A stretch of 64,000 bases of DNA. It comes from Cannabis sativa (taxonomy: Eukaryota > Streptophyta > Magnoliopsida > Rosales > Cannabaceae). This document shows positions 11,208 through 24,645 of this stretch, in pieces; the stretch's first letter is position 1; each line of letters begins with the position of its first letter. The stretch covers positions 44,139,686 to 44,203,685 of the forward strand of contig NC_083604.1 of assembly GCF_029168945.1 (NCBI RefSeq), given 5' to 3'. Under the pieces are notes generated by a model. It was not told the origin of the DNA, searched no databases, and saw nothing but the letters and a program-made list of their open reading frames with translations. The position numbers were made by a program, and so were the translations under genes.

Positions 11208-13215
11208 GGAGTTAGTCATTCCATTCTTATTTCATGGAGCCTATTCTATTACTATTGTTTTTCAAGAAGCCTCTTACTATAAGATTCAGAGGTACTCTCT
11301 TAAGCTTTTATGTTTTCATTTCTTCCTTTATTGGTTATCTTTTTCTTGTAGTATTGTACTATTATGAGTAATTTTCTTATGATTGCTGGTGTTCAGTTTC
11401 AATGCTGCAACTTTGGCCTTAAATATTGATTTGAATCTGGAGTGCTCTGCTTTTCATGAGTGATTAGAAACTCTGATACAAAATTTGTGTGTGAAAATTG
11501 TATAGAACTATAGATATTACTCTATTAAAAAGTATTTGTTTTTTATTCATTCATTTTTCGCAGAATTGTTTTGCTGACTACAAACTTAAACAAAGGTAAT
11601 TACCACAATTCTTTAGTTTACCTTTTTTTTGGATATAAAGTTATAGTTTACTCCTTTTTTTTTTTTCTGAACCTTTAATTGAATTGTTGCTTCTAACCAA
11701 TTTATTATGTTTTTGCAATAATTTGTGATTTTTTTTTAAAATAATGTTATTTCAAATCTATTTAGATTTTTATTTTAAAGTTTGAAGTTTTTTCATAATT
11801 ATTAATTAGTTTGTCATTTTCTAATTCTTTCAGAATAATACAGAACGCATAGGCACCTGCAGATATTGTTTGTTGGAGCTTTAAATTTTTTTTCCATGTG
11901 TAATTTTTTTTGTAAGGTTGTGTAATATTTCTTTTACTGTACATACAATTAATTCTAAGAATTTAAACTTTATTTGGTTTGTAGATGTTTATATAAATAT
12001 TTATAAATTTATAAGAATTTTATTATAATTCTTATTTATTAAAATTATGAATATAAATTTTAAATTCTTTAATATCTTTATATAATAAAAGTGTCTATCT
12101 AACGACATTTCTTAGTTTAACAGAATATACTTAAAAATAAAAGAATATTCTGTTAAATTTAACGATTAGGTTTGATCTCCCGTTAACAAATAAACTCAAT
12201 AATTAAACCCAAAAAATTAAACAATCTTTTAAATATTAATAATCTATTTTTAAATTAAAAAAATCATCTTAGCCACATATCTCTCTAACAAACCTATATA
12301 GGGAGAATATTAATAATTTTTTTTATTTATTTTTTAAAAAAAATCTTTATTTTTTTTGATTCTGATGCATAATGTGATGTTATTCGTTTTAATTGCTTTA
12401 TTAATTTCTTTTCTATTCTAATGTGAATAAATTTTTGGCAATAGAGAATCATCAAATTAGTCCAAGTGTTTGCACTCCATAATCTATATATATATATCTA
12501 TAATATAGGTTATTACTATTTTTTTAACCTATTAATTATACAGGTATAATTATTAATTTTAATTGATGATAAAATTTAATTTTTCTATTTTTCTATCATA
12601 TAAGGATAACTATTTTTTTTATTGTTATTATTTTTTTCACTATGATGTTTGTAGATATTTTTTTGACTAAATAATTATTAAATATTAAATAGATTAATTA
12701 AAAATATCTAAATCATCTACCATTTAAATTTAAATTTGATTAGATTTAATTCTGTATCTACTTTCTCATTATTTGTAATTGTTCCAAATCTGATCGTGCA
12801 AACTCATATATTAAACACAATACTCCACCTTGAAACCGTTCTCTGTTTTTTTTCTTTCTTATTGGTTGGTGTTAATTCGCCCCGATGATTCAAGTGTCAT
12901 GGTTTAGCAGAAATACCATTTCTATCTTTAATTTTTTCAAATATAAAGATATTTCAAATATAAATATTTAATTTTTTTAAGAAAAAAATTTGTAATCTTT
13001 AAAAATAAAATATATTTAAAATCTTAAAAATACTAAAATCTTAAATGAAATTAGCAATACGTGGCTCGGCACGTACATTCACCTAGTATATTATATAAAT
13101 TTATAAAATTAAATCTATTTGTCAGAACCACTTTTACAGGCGCTAGTACAAGGCCTCTGAAAGTATATTAAACTAATAATATAATTTTAAGAAAACCATT
13201 GGTAGGCGCAAAAAG
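11208..13215. other. AT-rich intergenic DNA
   Basis: No gene supported. The first 23 bases resemble 8524-8550 (see findings). Long A/T runs and frequent stops follow in all frames. 13130-13215 contains CAGGCGC, GGCCTCTGAAAG and TAGGCGC words like those at 4344-4460, possibly a remnant of a CACTA-like end into which the next LINE inserted. Confidence 0.45.
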
Positions 13216-13244
13216 TTTTTTTTTTTGAAAGGAACTAATGTTCA

Positions 13245-13839
13245 TTAATTAATAAAATTGATGGGAATCACCGGGGGAATACCCTCTCCTTGATACAAAA
13301 TTGCCAAATCACTATTAAGTCTTGCGCGTTTGGCTACACCATCAGCCACACTATTAAAACAACGATTAATAAAAGAGAAACAAACACTAGTAAAACTATT
13401 AGATAAGTTCAGAATTGAATAAAAAACTTTAGCTACCCTCCAATCCAGGATTACTCTAGTGGTTAGAGCACTAACAGCCACTTTTGAGTCTGAGAAAATT
13501 TGCACTTCATTCCACCCATCCTCAGTAGCCGTGCTGAGAGCATGCAAAATAGCCATTATCTGCCTCCAACGCCGAGTGTGTCTGCAGCTTTTGAGCACTA
13601 ACAAACCAGCAACCTGTATTCGAGTCTACACTGATTGCAGCAATGCCCGCATCCCCTTGGAACCATGAGGCATCAGTGAAAATATAATTCCCAATTCCTT
13701 CATTCAATCGCGAGTTAAGCATTCTGTGTTGCTCATCAAATCGTATCTCAGTCTGATCCTTGTTAACTTCACCACTGCCATCTTGTACAAAAGAGGACGA
13801 GATCAAGAGTTCCGTAGCCTTACGCTCAATCTTAACCAA
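13245..13839 (-). pseudogene. LINE ORF2 fragment, RNase H domain
   Basis: RNase H in two frames. The first part (13839 down to about 13590) has YIFTDASWFQGDAG (first Asp) and HSALEA (Glu); the second (about 13580 down to 13245) has QIFSDSKVAV (next Asp) and SVADGVAKRAR. A frameshift near 13580-13600 separates them. It ends 19 bases before the T-run. With one frameshift and one upstream stop the fragment is less decayed than the hAT gene nearby. Confidence 0.87.
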
Positions 13840-13890
13840 AGCAGCCTTAGTATCAACTCTATGGGATCGAAAGCATAAGGAGTTTCTCTG

Positions 13891-14598
13891 CTACCATATT
13901 TCCTCCAGGATGCATCCAAAATAAGACAGCAACTCCTTCCTCTCAAAACTATCAAAATTGCTGATTAAATAAACCAACGTGTTAGACATACTATCGATAG
14001 GGATGCCATCAATCTTCAAGGCCAATCTGCACCCGAACCAAACAGCTTTTGCAAAGCTACATTTCCATAACAAATGGAAAGCCGATTCCTCCTCTAAATC
14101 ACAAAGACTACATGATTTATCTTGCAGAAAGTATAGGCGAGATTTAGTAGGAATTGCCTCACTTAGAATTCTCCAGAGGAAGATAGAAATTTTGGGATGG
14201 ATACCTGGCTCCCATATCCATTTCCAAATCTGATCCTCTGTAGCAAACCTTTCCTTATTGTCGGTAATGTAAGCAGCTTTCACTGAGAATTTTCCTCCTG
14301 AATTTTGCTTCCAAAAAACCTGATCCTTAAAAGGAGCTGGGATTCTAGGAATCTTAACAATACGGTTTCCTAACTCATCACCAAATATTTGGAAAATCAA
14401 TTCACCATTCCATTCATTACCTTGAGACACATCTTCAATAGTCTGGATGGTATATCCTCTGCCTCTAATTGTATTCATCAAGGACACAAAATCGGGGTAT
14501 TCCAACCAAGGGATCCAAGGTTGGTTCCAAAAATTAATAGTGGAACCCGAAGCTGCTACTGATATAGAACCTTTGAGGATCATTGCTCTAGAATCCAA
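13891..14598 (-). pseudogene. LINE ORF2 fragment, zf-RVT region
   Basis: Open minus-strand frame containing INFWNQPWIPW, the FSVKAAY segment, ISIFLWRILSEAIPTKSRL, and the zinc-binding CSLC, H and C residues (SAFHLLWKC). This order is standard for the region between RT and RNase H in plant L1 ORF2. It ends at an in-frame stop (13891-13893), after which the same frame continues into the RNase H segment. Coding similarity extends about 15 codons upstream of the first Met, so the Met is not a true start. Confidence 0.87.
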
Positions 14599-14660
14599 GA
14601 TACATTTCCATTGATAGGAGTCACTGCATTTTTGTTTAACACACCAGAAGTTCTCATATA

Positions 14661-15781
14661 TATATATTTTTTTTTTAAAAAAAAAAATTTACCTTTTAAT
14701 ATATATTTTTTTTTAAAAAAAAAGGATTAGTCAAAGCACAAGGAAACATTCATCACATTAAACATTCATGATCACATTTAGGATCAAAGTATTTTTCTTT
14801 GTTATTATTACCATACTATAGGATCAAACTATTCTTTTTACTAATAGTTTCACACAATATTATATGCAATTAATATATTCGTATGTATAGCTACAGGCTC
14901 CGTTTTTAGTTATTGGCTGATATTGAAACTAAAGTAATTTTAACGGCAACAGAAAAAAAACTCTGAAGTTTTAAAAATGTTTGCTACTTATATGATTTTA
15001 CAAATAAATTGTAAGGTAAATCTTATAATTAATACCGCATATATATATTAGTCTATTTTTATTGTTGTAAGAATTTTTAATAGATGTACTGTTATTTATT
15101 TATCTAAAGTTAATTAAATATTGGGTGTCTAGTAATGAGCTTATAGCTTATACAAATATGTGTATATATATATATTTCTGATAAAAAATATGTCTATATA
15201 ATTGCTTTTATTATATAATAAACATACCTATATATATTGAATTGTTCATTTAATTACTTATTTCTTTTACTGTATTTCTGGGAGATAATACTGGACACTA
15301 TTTTATGTTAATTATAATAATTTTGGATTCCTCACATTTAGGCCAGGTGGTGTTCACAAATTGGTTTGGTCAGGATTTTTAATTTTCTCAAACCAAATCA
15401 CTATTTCGATTGTTTAAAAATTCAAAACCAAACCAGACCAATAAAATGATCAAACCAAATCAAATCACTCAAAAATGGATTAGTTTGGTTCGAACCATTG
15501 TATTTCGTAGTTGTTCTAATTTTTTTTACAATAATTATTCATTTTTTCCTTTTTTTTTTTTAGTTATTGAGGGTAGTTATTAAATGGGAAAATATGAGTG
15601 TATATATAGGGGAGTAAAGGAGGGAGAGGTTATGCGAGAATTGAGGTTATAGATGATCACATTTGTGATAAGAATTTCATGTTTTTTTTATTAATTTGAA
15701 CAAATAAAATAAAAATATAGAAGAAAAAATAATGCCTTATTAGTTCTTAAGCAAATAATTATAAATTTAGATATAAAATAT
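14661..15781. other. AT-rich spacer with possible hAT subterminal repeats
   Basis: 14660-14730 holds two copies of an ATATAT(T)n(A)n block. 15345-15510 repeats AAACCAAACCAGACC and CAAACCAAATCA words in direct and inverted form, a pattern typical of subterminal regions of small hAT elements. No coding frame is supported anywhere in this stretch. Confidence 0.45.
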
Positions 15782-15900
15782 ATTTTTTTTTTTAAAAAAA
15801 AGTTGGGTCGGATCTGATCCGGGTATCTGATCTAGCGGGGCGGGACGGGACAGATCCGTACATGATCTGGATCAGGTCGGATCTGATCTGACATTCCTAG
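15782..15900. mobile_element. hAT-type terminal region abutting the chitinase
   Basis: A T-run/A-run, then repeats of GGATCTGATC, GGATCAGGTCGGATC and CGGGACGGGAC, ending GACATTCCTAG at 15900. The last 13 bases (CTGACATTCCTAG) equal those of the 11091-11207 block. The chitinase-like hevein sequence starts immediately after. No partner left end was recognised upstream. Confidence 0.6.
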
Positions 15901-16676
15901 ATGGGAAGTGTGGAAAACAACATGACTATGCTCTCTGTGATGACGGTTATTTGTAGTAACGCTGGATACTGTGGCCAGACAGATGCCTATTGTGCCCCTG
16001 AAAACTGCCAAAGCCAATGTCGAACCCCATCTCCCCCACCACCACCGTCACCGCCACCTCCTCCCTTCACGCCACCACCTCCGATTTCTCCCGATGATGA
16101 TAGTCACATCATTACTTCCTCACTTTTCGAGGAGATGCTTACCTATCGAAATGATCATCGATGCAAAAGTAATGGCTTCTACACTTACGACGCCTTCATA
16201 ACTGCTGCTAGAATTTTTCCGGGCTTTGATACTACTGGCTCTCTTGAAACTCGTACAAGAGAACTAGCTGCGTTCTTTGGCCAAACTTCTCAGGAAACCA
16301 CAGGAATACATACTGGTTCATTTATACATGAAATGTGATTTAAGTTATATGACAATAATTTTAGTTTAACTGCAACATCATATTTTAGTTATTGCTGAGT
16401 TAATTATAATTTTTCCACTTAAAAGAACACAGAGAATTCCATACAGATAATATAATTTTCCTACAAAAATTTGTTGATTATGTTTGTGAATCACAGGAGG
16501 ATGGCCAACTGCTGAGGGAGGACCATATGCCTGGGGATATTGCTTTATCATAGAACAAAATGATCAATCTCCCCATTGCATCGACAGCCCAGAATGGCCC
16601 TGTGTTCCTGGCCAATTTTACTATGGTCGTGGACCCATCCAGATTAGTTAGTAAGTCATCGAGTTTTATATAATAC

Positions 16677-16713
<37 letters not shown>

Positions 16714-17220
16714 CCATGCATGCATGTCAGTTATTGAGTATTATGCAGTTTATATTTGTTTTAATACTTTTTAGTACGTATTATGTACTTTTGTGACAAC
16801 AAAATCAGCAACTATATTACGGACCAGCTGGTAAAGTACTCGGATTGGACCTATTAAGCAACCCAGAGCTAGTTGCAACAGACGCAGTTGTTTCATTCGA
16901 GACAGCTATATGGTTTTGGATGACTCAACAGTAAAACAAACCATCCTCCCATGCCGTAATTGTGGGCGAGTGGACACCAACAGCGACTGACGTGGCTGCT
17001 AATCGATTTCCGGGCTATGATCACTAACATAATCAACGGAGGTTTGGAGTGCGGCCACGGTGTTGATGACCGGGTCATAGATAGGATTGGCTTCTATGAA
17101 AGGTACTGCCTTATACTAGGAGTAAGCACTGGGGACAATTTGGACTGTTACAATCAACGTCCTTTCAATGATGATCCACAAACATCTTATGGAGTCCTCA
17201 AAATGTCTGTTCAAGAATAG
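15901..17220 (+). pseudogene. Class I chitinase (GH19 with hevein domain), host gene, broken
   Basis: Remnant of a plant endochitinase that cleaves fungal chitin. Seen: a hevein (CBM18) domain with [10 protein letters not shown] and CQSQC; a Pro-rich hinge of PPP/SPPPP; and a GH19 domain with SSLFEEML and [11 protein letters not shown] (catalytic Glu). Exon 2 (16497-16650) has PYAWGYCF and a second Glu; exon 3 (16809-17220) has [15 protein letters not shown] and a short C-terminal extension as in vacuolar class I enzymes. Lesions: no signal peptide; a 2-base loss in the hevein domain near 15953; the exon 1 donor reads GA instead of GT at 16304; a 1-base loss near 16817; TAA at 16932-16934; and a frameshift near 17019. 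Intron 2 keeps GT/AG. Confidence 0.92.
16678..16713. repeat. (AT)n microsatellite in chitinase intron 2
   Basis: ACATACATAC followed by an uninterrupted AT run of about 24 bases, inside the intron between exons 2 and 3. Confidence 0.85.
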
Positions 17221-17990
17221 ACATTATCTATTTATATATATTTGAGTACTAGTCAATAGTCATATATGTACAATCGTGTATGATATGTACGTACTGTATA
17301 TTAGCTTTGCCTATAATATATACAGTACGTACCTCAATAATAATTATCATAATAAGTGACTCAGCTTGTTCCTTTGCTACAATCTTAATTTGTTCTTTTT
17401 TTTTTCTTATATGAAAGATTCGCTATAACCATATTTAGAACACTCATACCATTTCGGGAAATGAACATCTTTTGTTAATAATGGTAAACCATGCATGTCA
17501 ACCATCCGACAAAAATTTAACACATCATTTATTTTTTATTTAATAAATATATTTTAACCCATCCGTTTATATAGTTACTTTTCATTGGTTTATCTATTCT
17601 TTTAAAAAATAAATAATATCTTAAATACTAATAAATAGAAAGTAATGTTTCCGGACGATAACTACAAATAATTATGAGACATGAATAAAACATAGGATTT
17701 TTTTTCATTTTTATACTTTAAAATAATTTTTTTTTTTTTGTATTTTTACGCACTTTCACAGAGAAACTCCTACAGCAACTAACAGAGTAACCTAAATCGC
17801 AACCGAAAGAACCCACATAAGAGCAACTAATGCAACCCAAACTGTAATTTTTTTTTAAAAATAGTTAAAAAAAATAGTATATGAGATAATTCTCTTAAAA
17901 AATATACAATACGAAATGAATAGCTCATGTGTTACTCCAACAATAAATACTATTATACTTGGGATTCCCATAAGAAAATAAGGAAATATG
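17221..17990. other. 3' flank of the chitinase, AT-rich
   Basis: AT-rich with possible poly-A signals (AATAATAATTATCATAATAA near 17334). No other gene seen. It ends at the target duplication ATATG (17986-17990) of the next insertion. Confidence 0.5.
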
Positions 17991-19873
17991 TGTTGGAAAT
18001 TATTTTACCAGGATCTTAGATCTACTTACAAGTATGTTTATTAACATCCTAAATATGCACTTTCTAAAACGATGAAATAAACACATATAAAGTTTAAGAA
18101 ACCTTACATTGGGTGCAGCGGAATAATATGAATCCTTCCGTTCAGATATCTAGCCCTTGATTCCTTTCTGTAGCAGAACATTATCAATATCTGAACCTGG
18201 ATCTCTTTCTCTGAATCTTTGATGCTGAAACTCCTTTGTTGATGATCTTTCTTCACGATTTTCCTCACTATGATTGAGGTATCACTTGATGTGTGTGGGC
18301 ACTACTCTAATCACTAAGGATTTCGAAATTATCAAGAGGGAAGAGAAAGAAGAAGTGGCAGCTAAAGATAGGGAGAGAGAAAGCTCAGGTTTTCTGAATC
18401 AGAAGAAGTGTTTTTCCTGAAGCCTTCACTATCTATTTATAGCATTCCACTAGGGTTAGATTTGAATTATATGGCATTAAAATAATGAAAAAATCAACTT
18501 AAAATACTACAATAGGTGGCCGGCCATACACTTAGTGGATTGGGCCTTGCTTTTTGCAATTTTGCAATTTTAACACCTTTTGTATCTGATTTTCTCAAAA
18601 ATACCAATTTCCTAATTCAACCTTTTAAATGCCAATTCTAACTATTTAATAACTATAAATAATTATTAAATAATATTGTCATTTATCATATTTATTAATA
18701 GAACCATACAAAGTATCATAATTAACAAATATGACCCTATAAACTCTTTCTTTACAATTTCGCCCTTACTTAGTGAAAATTTCACAAATAGACATAGTCT
18801 AACTTGTGAATTATAATTGATTAATCAAAACCAATTACATGAGTCTTACAAGCAATATTATCTCAACTAGTGGGGGGACCATGGGTCTATATAACCGAGC
18901 TTCCAATAAGTAGATCAAGAATTTAGCACTAAAATTCACTAACTTATTAATTCTTCGTTGAATCCACGCATAGAACTTAGAATTGCACTCTCAGTATATA
19001 GAATGCTCTATATGTTCCACCATATAGACACATCATTAGTTATCCATTGTTATAATCCTAATGTGATCAATTATCCTCTATATGAATGATCTACACAGTA
19101 AAGGGATTAAATTACCGTAACACCCTACTATGTATTTTATCCTTAAAACACTTGACCCCGTATAAATGATATTTCAGCTTATGTGAAATGAGATCTCCAC
19201 CATTTATTTTCGTTTGGTCAAGCTCGAAGGTGATCATCCTTTGCTTACTATTCGCCAGATAGAAGCTATAGATTCCATGTTTATGCTAGCGCTCCCACTC
19301 AATTGCACTACCGTGTTCCCAAAAAGTACGTATCACCCTGACCTAAAAGTAGGCTTAACTAACAATTCAAGGAACACGAATAGCCTTTCAAGATTGAGCC
19401 TAATCATAACAGGATTAAGATCATTTGATCTAGGATCAACTAGGCGATATTGACTTGAATAGATTTTACGGTAAGTTTAATTAAATCTAAGTCAAAGTTC
19501 AATATCGGTCCCTTCCGATGCATACTCCATGCATCCAACCTGAGCTTTACTTTAACCAATGTTCTGGAAAGAACATAGCACTTCTCCAAATGCAAGTAAA
19601 CTCTGTTGTAGATTATCATATCAGTAAAACCCTGTGTCTGATAAATCTAGGAAACTTTATTCACATAGTCATGTTTACTTTCCAATGTGTTGACGGCACA
19701 ATAAACAGGATCAAGTATGTGAAAAGGGTTTCGGATGAATTTATACATTATGTACATATAATCATGAAATAAATCATGTGAACCATGCAACATTAAATGT
19801 TATTTCTGATCTATATTAATAAGTAAATCTGATTATATTGAAATGAGTTTTATTTAGGGCATAAAACCCAACA
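17991..19873 (-). mobile_element. Solo Copia LTR
   Basis: 1883-bp LTR beginning TGTTGGAAATT and ending CATAAAACCCAACA, flanked by 5-bp duplications ATATG (17986-17990 and 19874-19878). It aligns in reverse to the LTRs of the 42388-52494 Copia element, so element orientation is minus. No internal region is present: a solo LTR left by recombination between the two LTRs of one insertion. A TATA-type CTATTTATAG lies at 18433-18442 (read on the minus strand as CTATAAATAG). Confidence 0.95.
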
Positions 19874-19919
19874 ATATGCTCCTTGTCAAAGAAGCTACGT
19901 AATGGATCTACTCTAACAC

Positions 19920-22095
<2,176 letters not shown>

Positions 22096-22110
22096 TTCTT
22101 CCCCCCTTAA
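22096..22110 (-). other. Polypurine tract of the Gypsy element
   Basis: Plus strand TTCTTCCCCCCTTAA reads on the minus strand as TTAAGGGGGGAAGAA directly before the 3' LTR: the plus-strand DNA primer site. The adjoining AAATTTCGTCCCGAAATTT is an inverted repeat. Confidence 0.85.
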
Positions 22111-22130
22111 AGAAATTTCGTCCCGAAATT

Positions 22131-22409
22131 TTAAAGTACAACCTCAAGTTTAAAATTTAACAAGTGAGGATACTTCATATACATCTCAGATTCTAACTCC
22201 CAAGTAGCCTCGTCTTCTCTGTGGTTCTTCCATAAGACCTTCACTACTGGAATCTCTCTGTTCCTTAACACCTTTAGCTCTCTCGCCAAGATTTTGATGG
22301 GTTGTTCTTCATAAGTCACATCTTCCTGAAGAGGGATAGCCTCATACTCAATAACATGTGACGGATGTGGAGTATACTTCCTCAACATAGACACATGGAA
22401 CACATTATG
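22131..22409 (-). pseudogene. Gypsy pol, C-terminal end (chromodomain-like), separated by Copia insertion
   Basis: The last ~90 codons of Gypsy pol, containing FHVSMLRKY, EEQPIKIL and VKVLWKNHREDEATWELE, ending in a stop at 22131-22133. VKVLW and EATWE are the degenerate chromodomain-type tail of Tekay-like integrases. The rest of pol continues at 32453 on the other side of the Copia element; reading across the duplicated TTATG site is continuous, which dates the Copia insertion after the Gypsy one. Confidence 0.9.
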
Positions 22410-24293
22410 TGTTGGAAGTTATTTTACCAGGAACTTAGATCTACTCACAAGTATGTTGATTTAACAACCTAAATATGAACTTCTAAAACGATATGAAATT
22501 AAACACATAAGAGTATCAGAAATCTTACAGTGATTGCAGCGGAATATATATGTCTCCTCCCACTCAGATCTCTAACCCTTGATTCCTTTCTGTAGCAGAG
22601 TATAATCAAGATCTGAGCCCGAAAGTCCTTCTTTGTTGTTTCTGAATTCTACACAGCCTTCCTCACTATGATTGAGGTATTACTTGATGTGTGTGGGCAC
22701 TACTCTAGCACTCATACATTTCGAAACAGTGAAGAGATAGAGAGAGAGAGGGTGGCGGCTAGAGAGAATTTTCTGAGAGAAAATTCTTTCAGAATAATGC
22801 TGTGAAAAGCTTGTACAGAGATATGTAATTCTGAAGCCTTTGCCTTCTATTTATAGAAGACCACCAAGGGCTATGATTGACATTTTGAACTGAGAAAATC
22901 AAGGGGAAAAGGAAGGTAAAGGGGCCGGCCTAGGCAATGTGGAAACAAGGCTTGCCTCTTTTCCAACTTTCCTTTTCCTACACTTGATAGTTTCCCTTTT
23001 TGTGAAATATTGTCAATTCCATTGTTCAACCATATTAATGATAAATCTAATTATTTAATAATTAAAAAATAATTATAAAATAATATATTATCATTTATTT
23101 TATTAATAATGAAACTAATTAAAGTTTCCTAATTAATAAATATGCCCTTCAAAATCTCTATTTACTGTTTTGCCCTTAATAAGTGCTAAATTCTCAAACT
23201 GACAAGTCTATCTTGAGAATTTTTAATTGATTAATTAAAATCAATTAAATGAGTCCTACAAGTAATATCATCTCAACTAGTGAGGGGACCATGGGTCTAT
23301 ATATCCGAGCTTCCAATAAGCAGATCTAGAATTTACCACTTAAATTCACTGACTTATTAATTCTTCGTTGAATCCACACATAGTTTTCAGAATTGCACTC
23401 TCAGTATATAGAATGCTCTATATGTTCCACCATATAGACACATTATTAGTTATCCATTGTTATAATCCTAATGTGATCAATGATCCTCTATATGGATGAT
23501 CTACATTGTAAAGGGACTTAAATTACCGTAACACCCTACAATGTATTTTATCCTTAAAACACTTAACCCTGTATAAATGATATTTCAACTAAGTGAAATG
23601 AGTACTCAATCATTTATCTCGTTTGGTTAAGCTCGAAGGAAATCACCCTCTGCTTACTATTCGCCAGATAGAAGCTATAGATTCCATATTTATGTTAGCG
23701 CTCCCACTCAATCGCACTACCGTGTTCCCAAAATGTATGTATTGTCCAGACTAAAGTTTTAGGCTTAACTAACAAATCAAAGAACACGAATAACACTCTT
23801 GAAATTAAGCCTAACCATATCAGGATTTAGATCATGTGATCTAGGATCAACTTATGATATTGAATTGAATAGATGTTTACGGTAAGTTTCAAAATCTAAT
23901 TCAAAGTTCAATATCGGTCCATTCCAATGCATACTCCATGCATCCAACCTGAGCTTTACTTTATCCTATGTTCTGGAAAGAACATAACATTTCTCCAAAT
24001 GTAAGTAAACTCTGTTGTAGATTGTCATATCAGTGAAACCCAGTGTTCTGATAAATCTAGGAATACTTTATTCACATAGTCATGTTTATTTTCCACTGTG
24101 TTGACAACACAATAAACATGTTCAAGTATGTGAAAGGGGTTTGGATGAATTTATAAATCAAATAGACAAGCAATTAATTAAGTGAACCAAAACATACACA
24201 AGTGAATGAAAAATTACTTCTGTTACTTTATTGATAATAGAATAATCTGGATTACATTGAAACAGAGTTTTATTTAGGGCATAAAACCCAACA
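22410..24293 (-). repeat. Copia 3' LTR (element orientation)
   Basis: 1884 bp, TGTTGGAAGTT to ACCCAACA. The minus-strand TATA word CTATAAATAG is at 22847-22856, and the conserved inverted word CCTCACTATGATTGAGG (about 22662-22678) is shared with all Copia LTRs of this family here. Confidence 0.95.
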
Positions 24294-24306
24294 AACTCCC
24301 ACTTGC
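24294..24306 (-). other. Copia polypurine tract
   Basis: Plus strand AACTCCCACTTG, read on the minus strand as CAAGTGGGAGTT, directly against the LTR. The same word precedes the 3' LTR of the second Copia element (50600-50611). Confidence 0.85.
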
Positions 24307-24322
24307 ACTAATATAAAACAAA

Positions 24323-24643
24323 TCAGTACATTTCAATTAATCCTAAATTCTGACGGTGCTTTTCGAATGAAGTTACTGCCAAGACTTTGGTGAATGGATC
24401 AGCCAAGTTATCCTGCGTATCCACTTTCTCCACCAGTACATCCCCTCTTGCCACATATTCTCTGATAATATGATACTTTCTTTCTATGTGCTTACTTCTC
24501 TTGTGGCTCCGAGGTTCCTTACTGTTGGCTATAGCTCCAGTGTTATCACAAAGTAGGACTAGAGGCCTTTCCATTCCAGGAACTACACCAAGACTGGTGA
24601 AGAACTTCCTAAGCCAGACAACCTCTTTAGCTGCTTCAGCCGC
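24323..24643 (-). pseudogene. Copia RNase H, C-terminal part
   Basis: End of the Copia polyprotein. Seen: LLCDNTGAIANS (catalytic Asp), KHIERKYHIIREYV, and DNLADPFTKVL, all standard RNase H motifs. It is out of frame with the RT segment because of a small deletion near 24650-24656; the shifted frame also reads the preceding VVWLRKFF segment. Ends about 30 bases before the polypurine tract. Confidence 0.9.
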
Positions 24644-24645
24644 AG

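Larger units (their letters stand above)
13216..14660 (-). mobile_element. 5'-truncated L1-type LINE, minus strand
   Basis: The 3' half of a plant L1: zf-RVT and RNase H coding on the minus strand, finishing at a run of 11 T on the plus strand (13216-13226), which is the poly-A tail of the element. Coding similarity stops near 14655 where an AT repeat begins, so the RT and endonuclease are absent. 5' truncation is the usual result of incomplete target-primed reverse transcription. No convincing target duplication was found. Confidence 0.88.

Noticed and set aside
15901..16338. The 145-codon frame considered as an intact small chitin-binding protein
   Set aside because: Its first 18 codons are out of frame with the hevein domain, there is no signal peptide, and it reads into intron 1 to reach its stop.
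19214..19453. 79-residue open frame found in three Copia LTRs (also at 42808-43047 and 51032-51271), antisense to the element
   Set aside because: The three LTRs are close copies, so sharing is expected; the diverged LTRs at 22410 and 30570 break the frame, and the protein has no known features.
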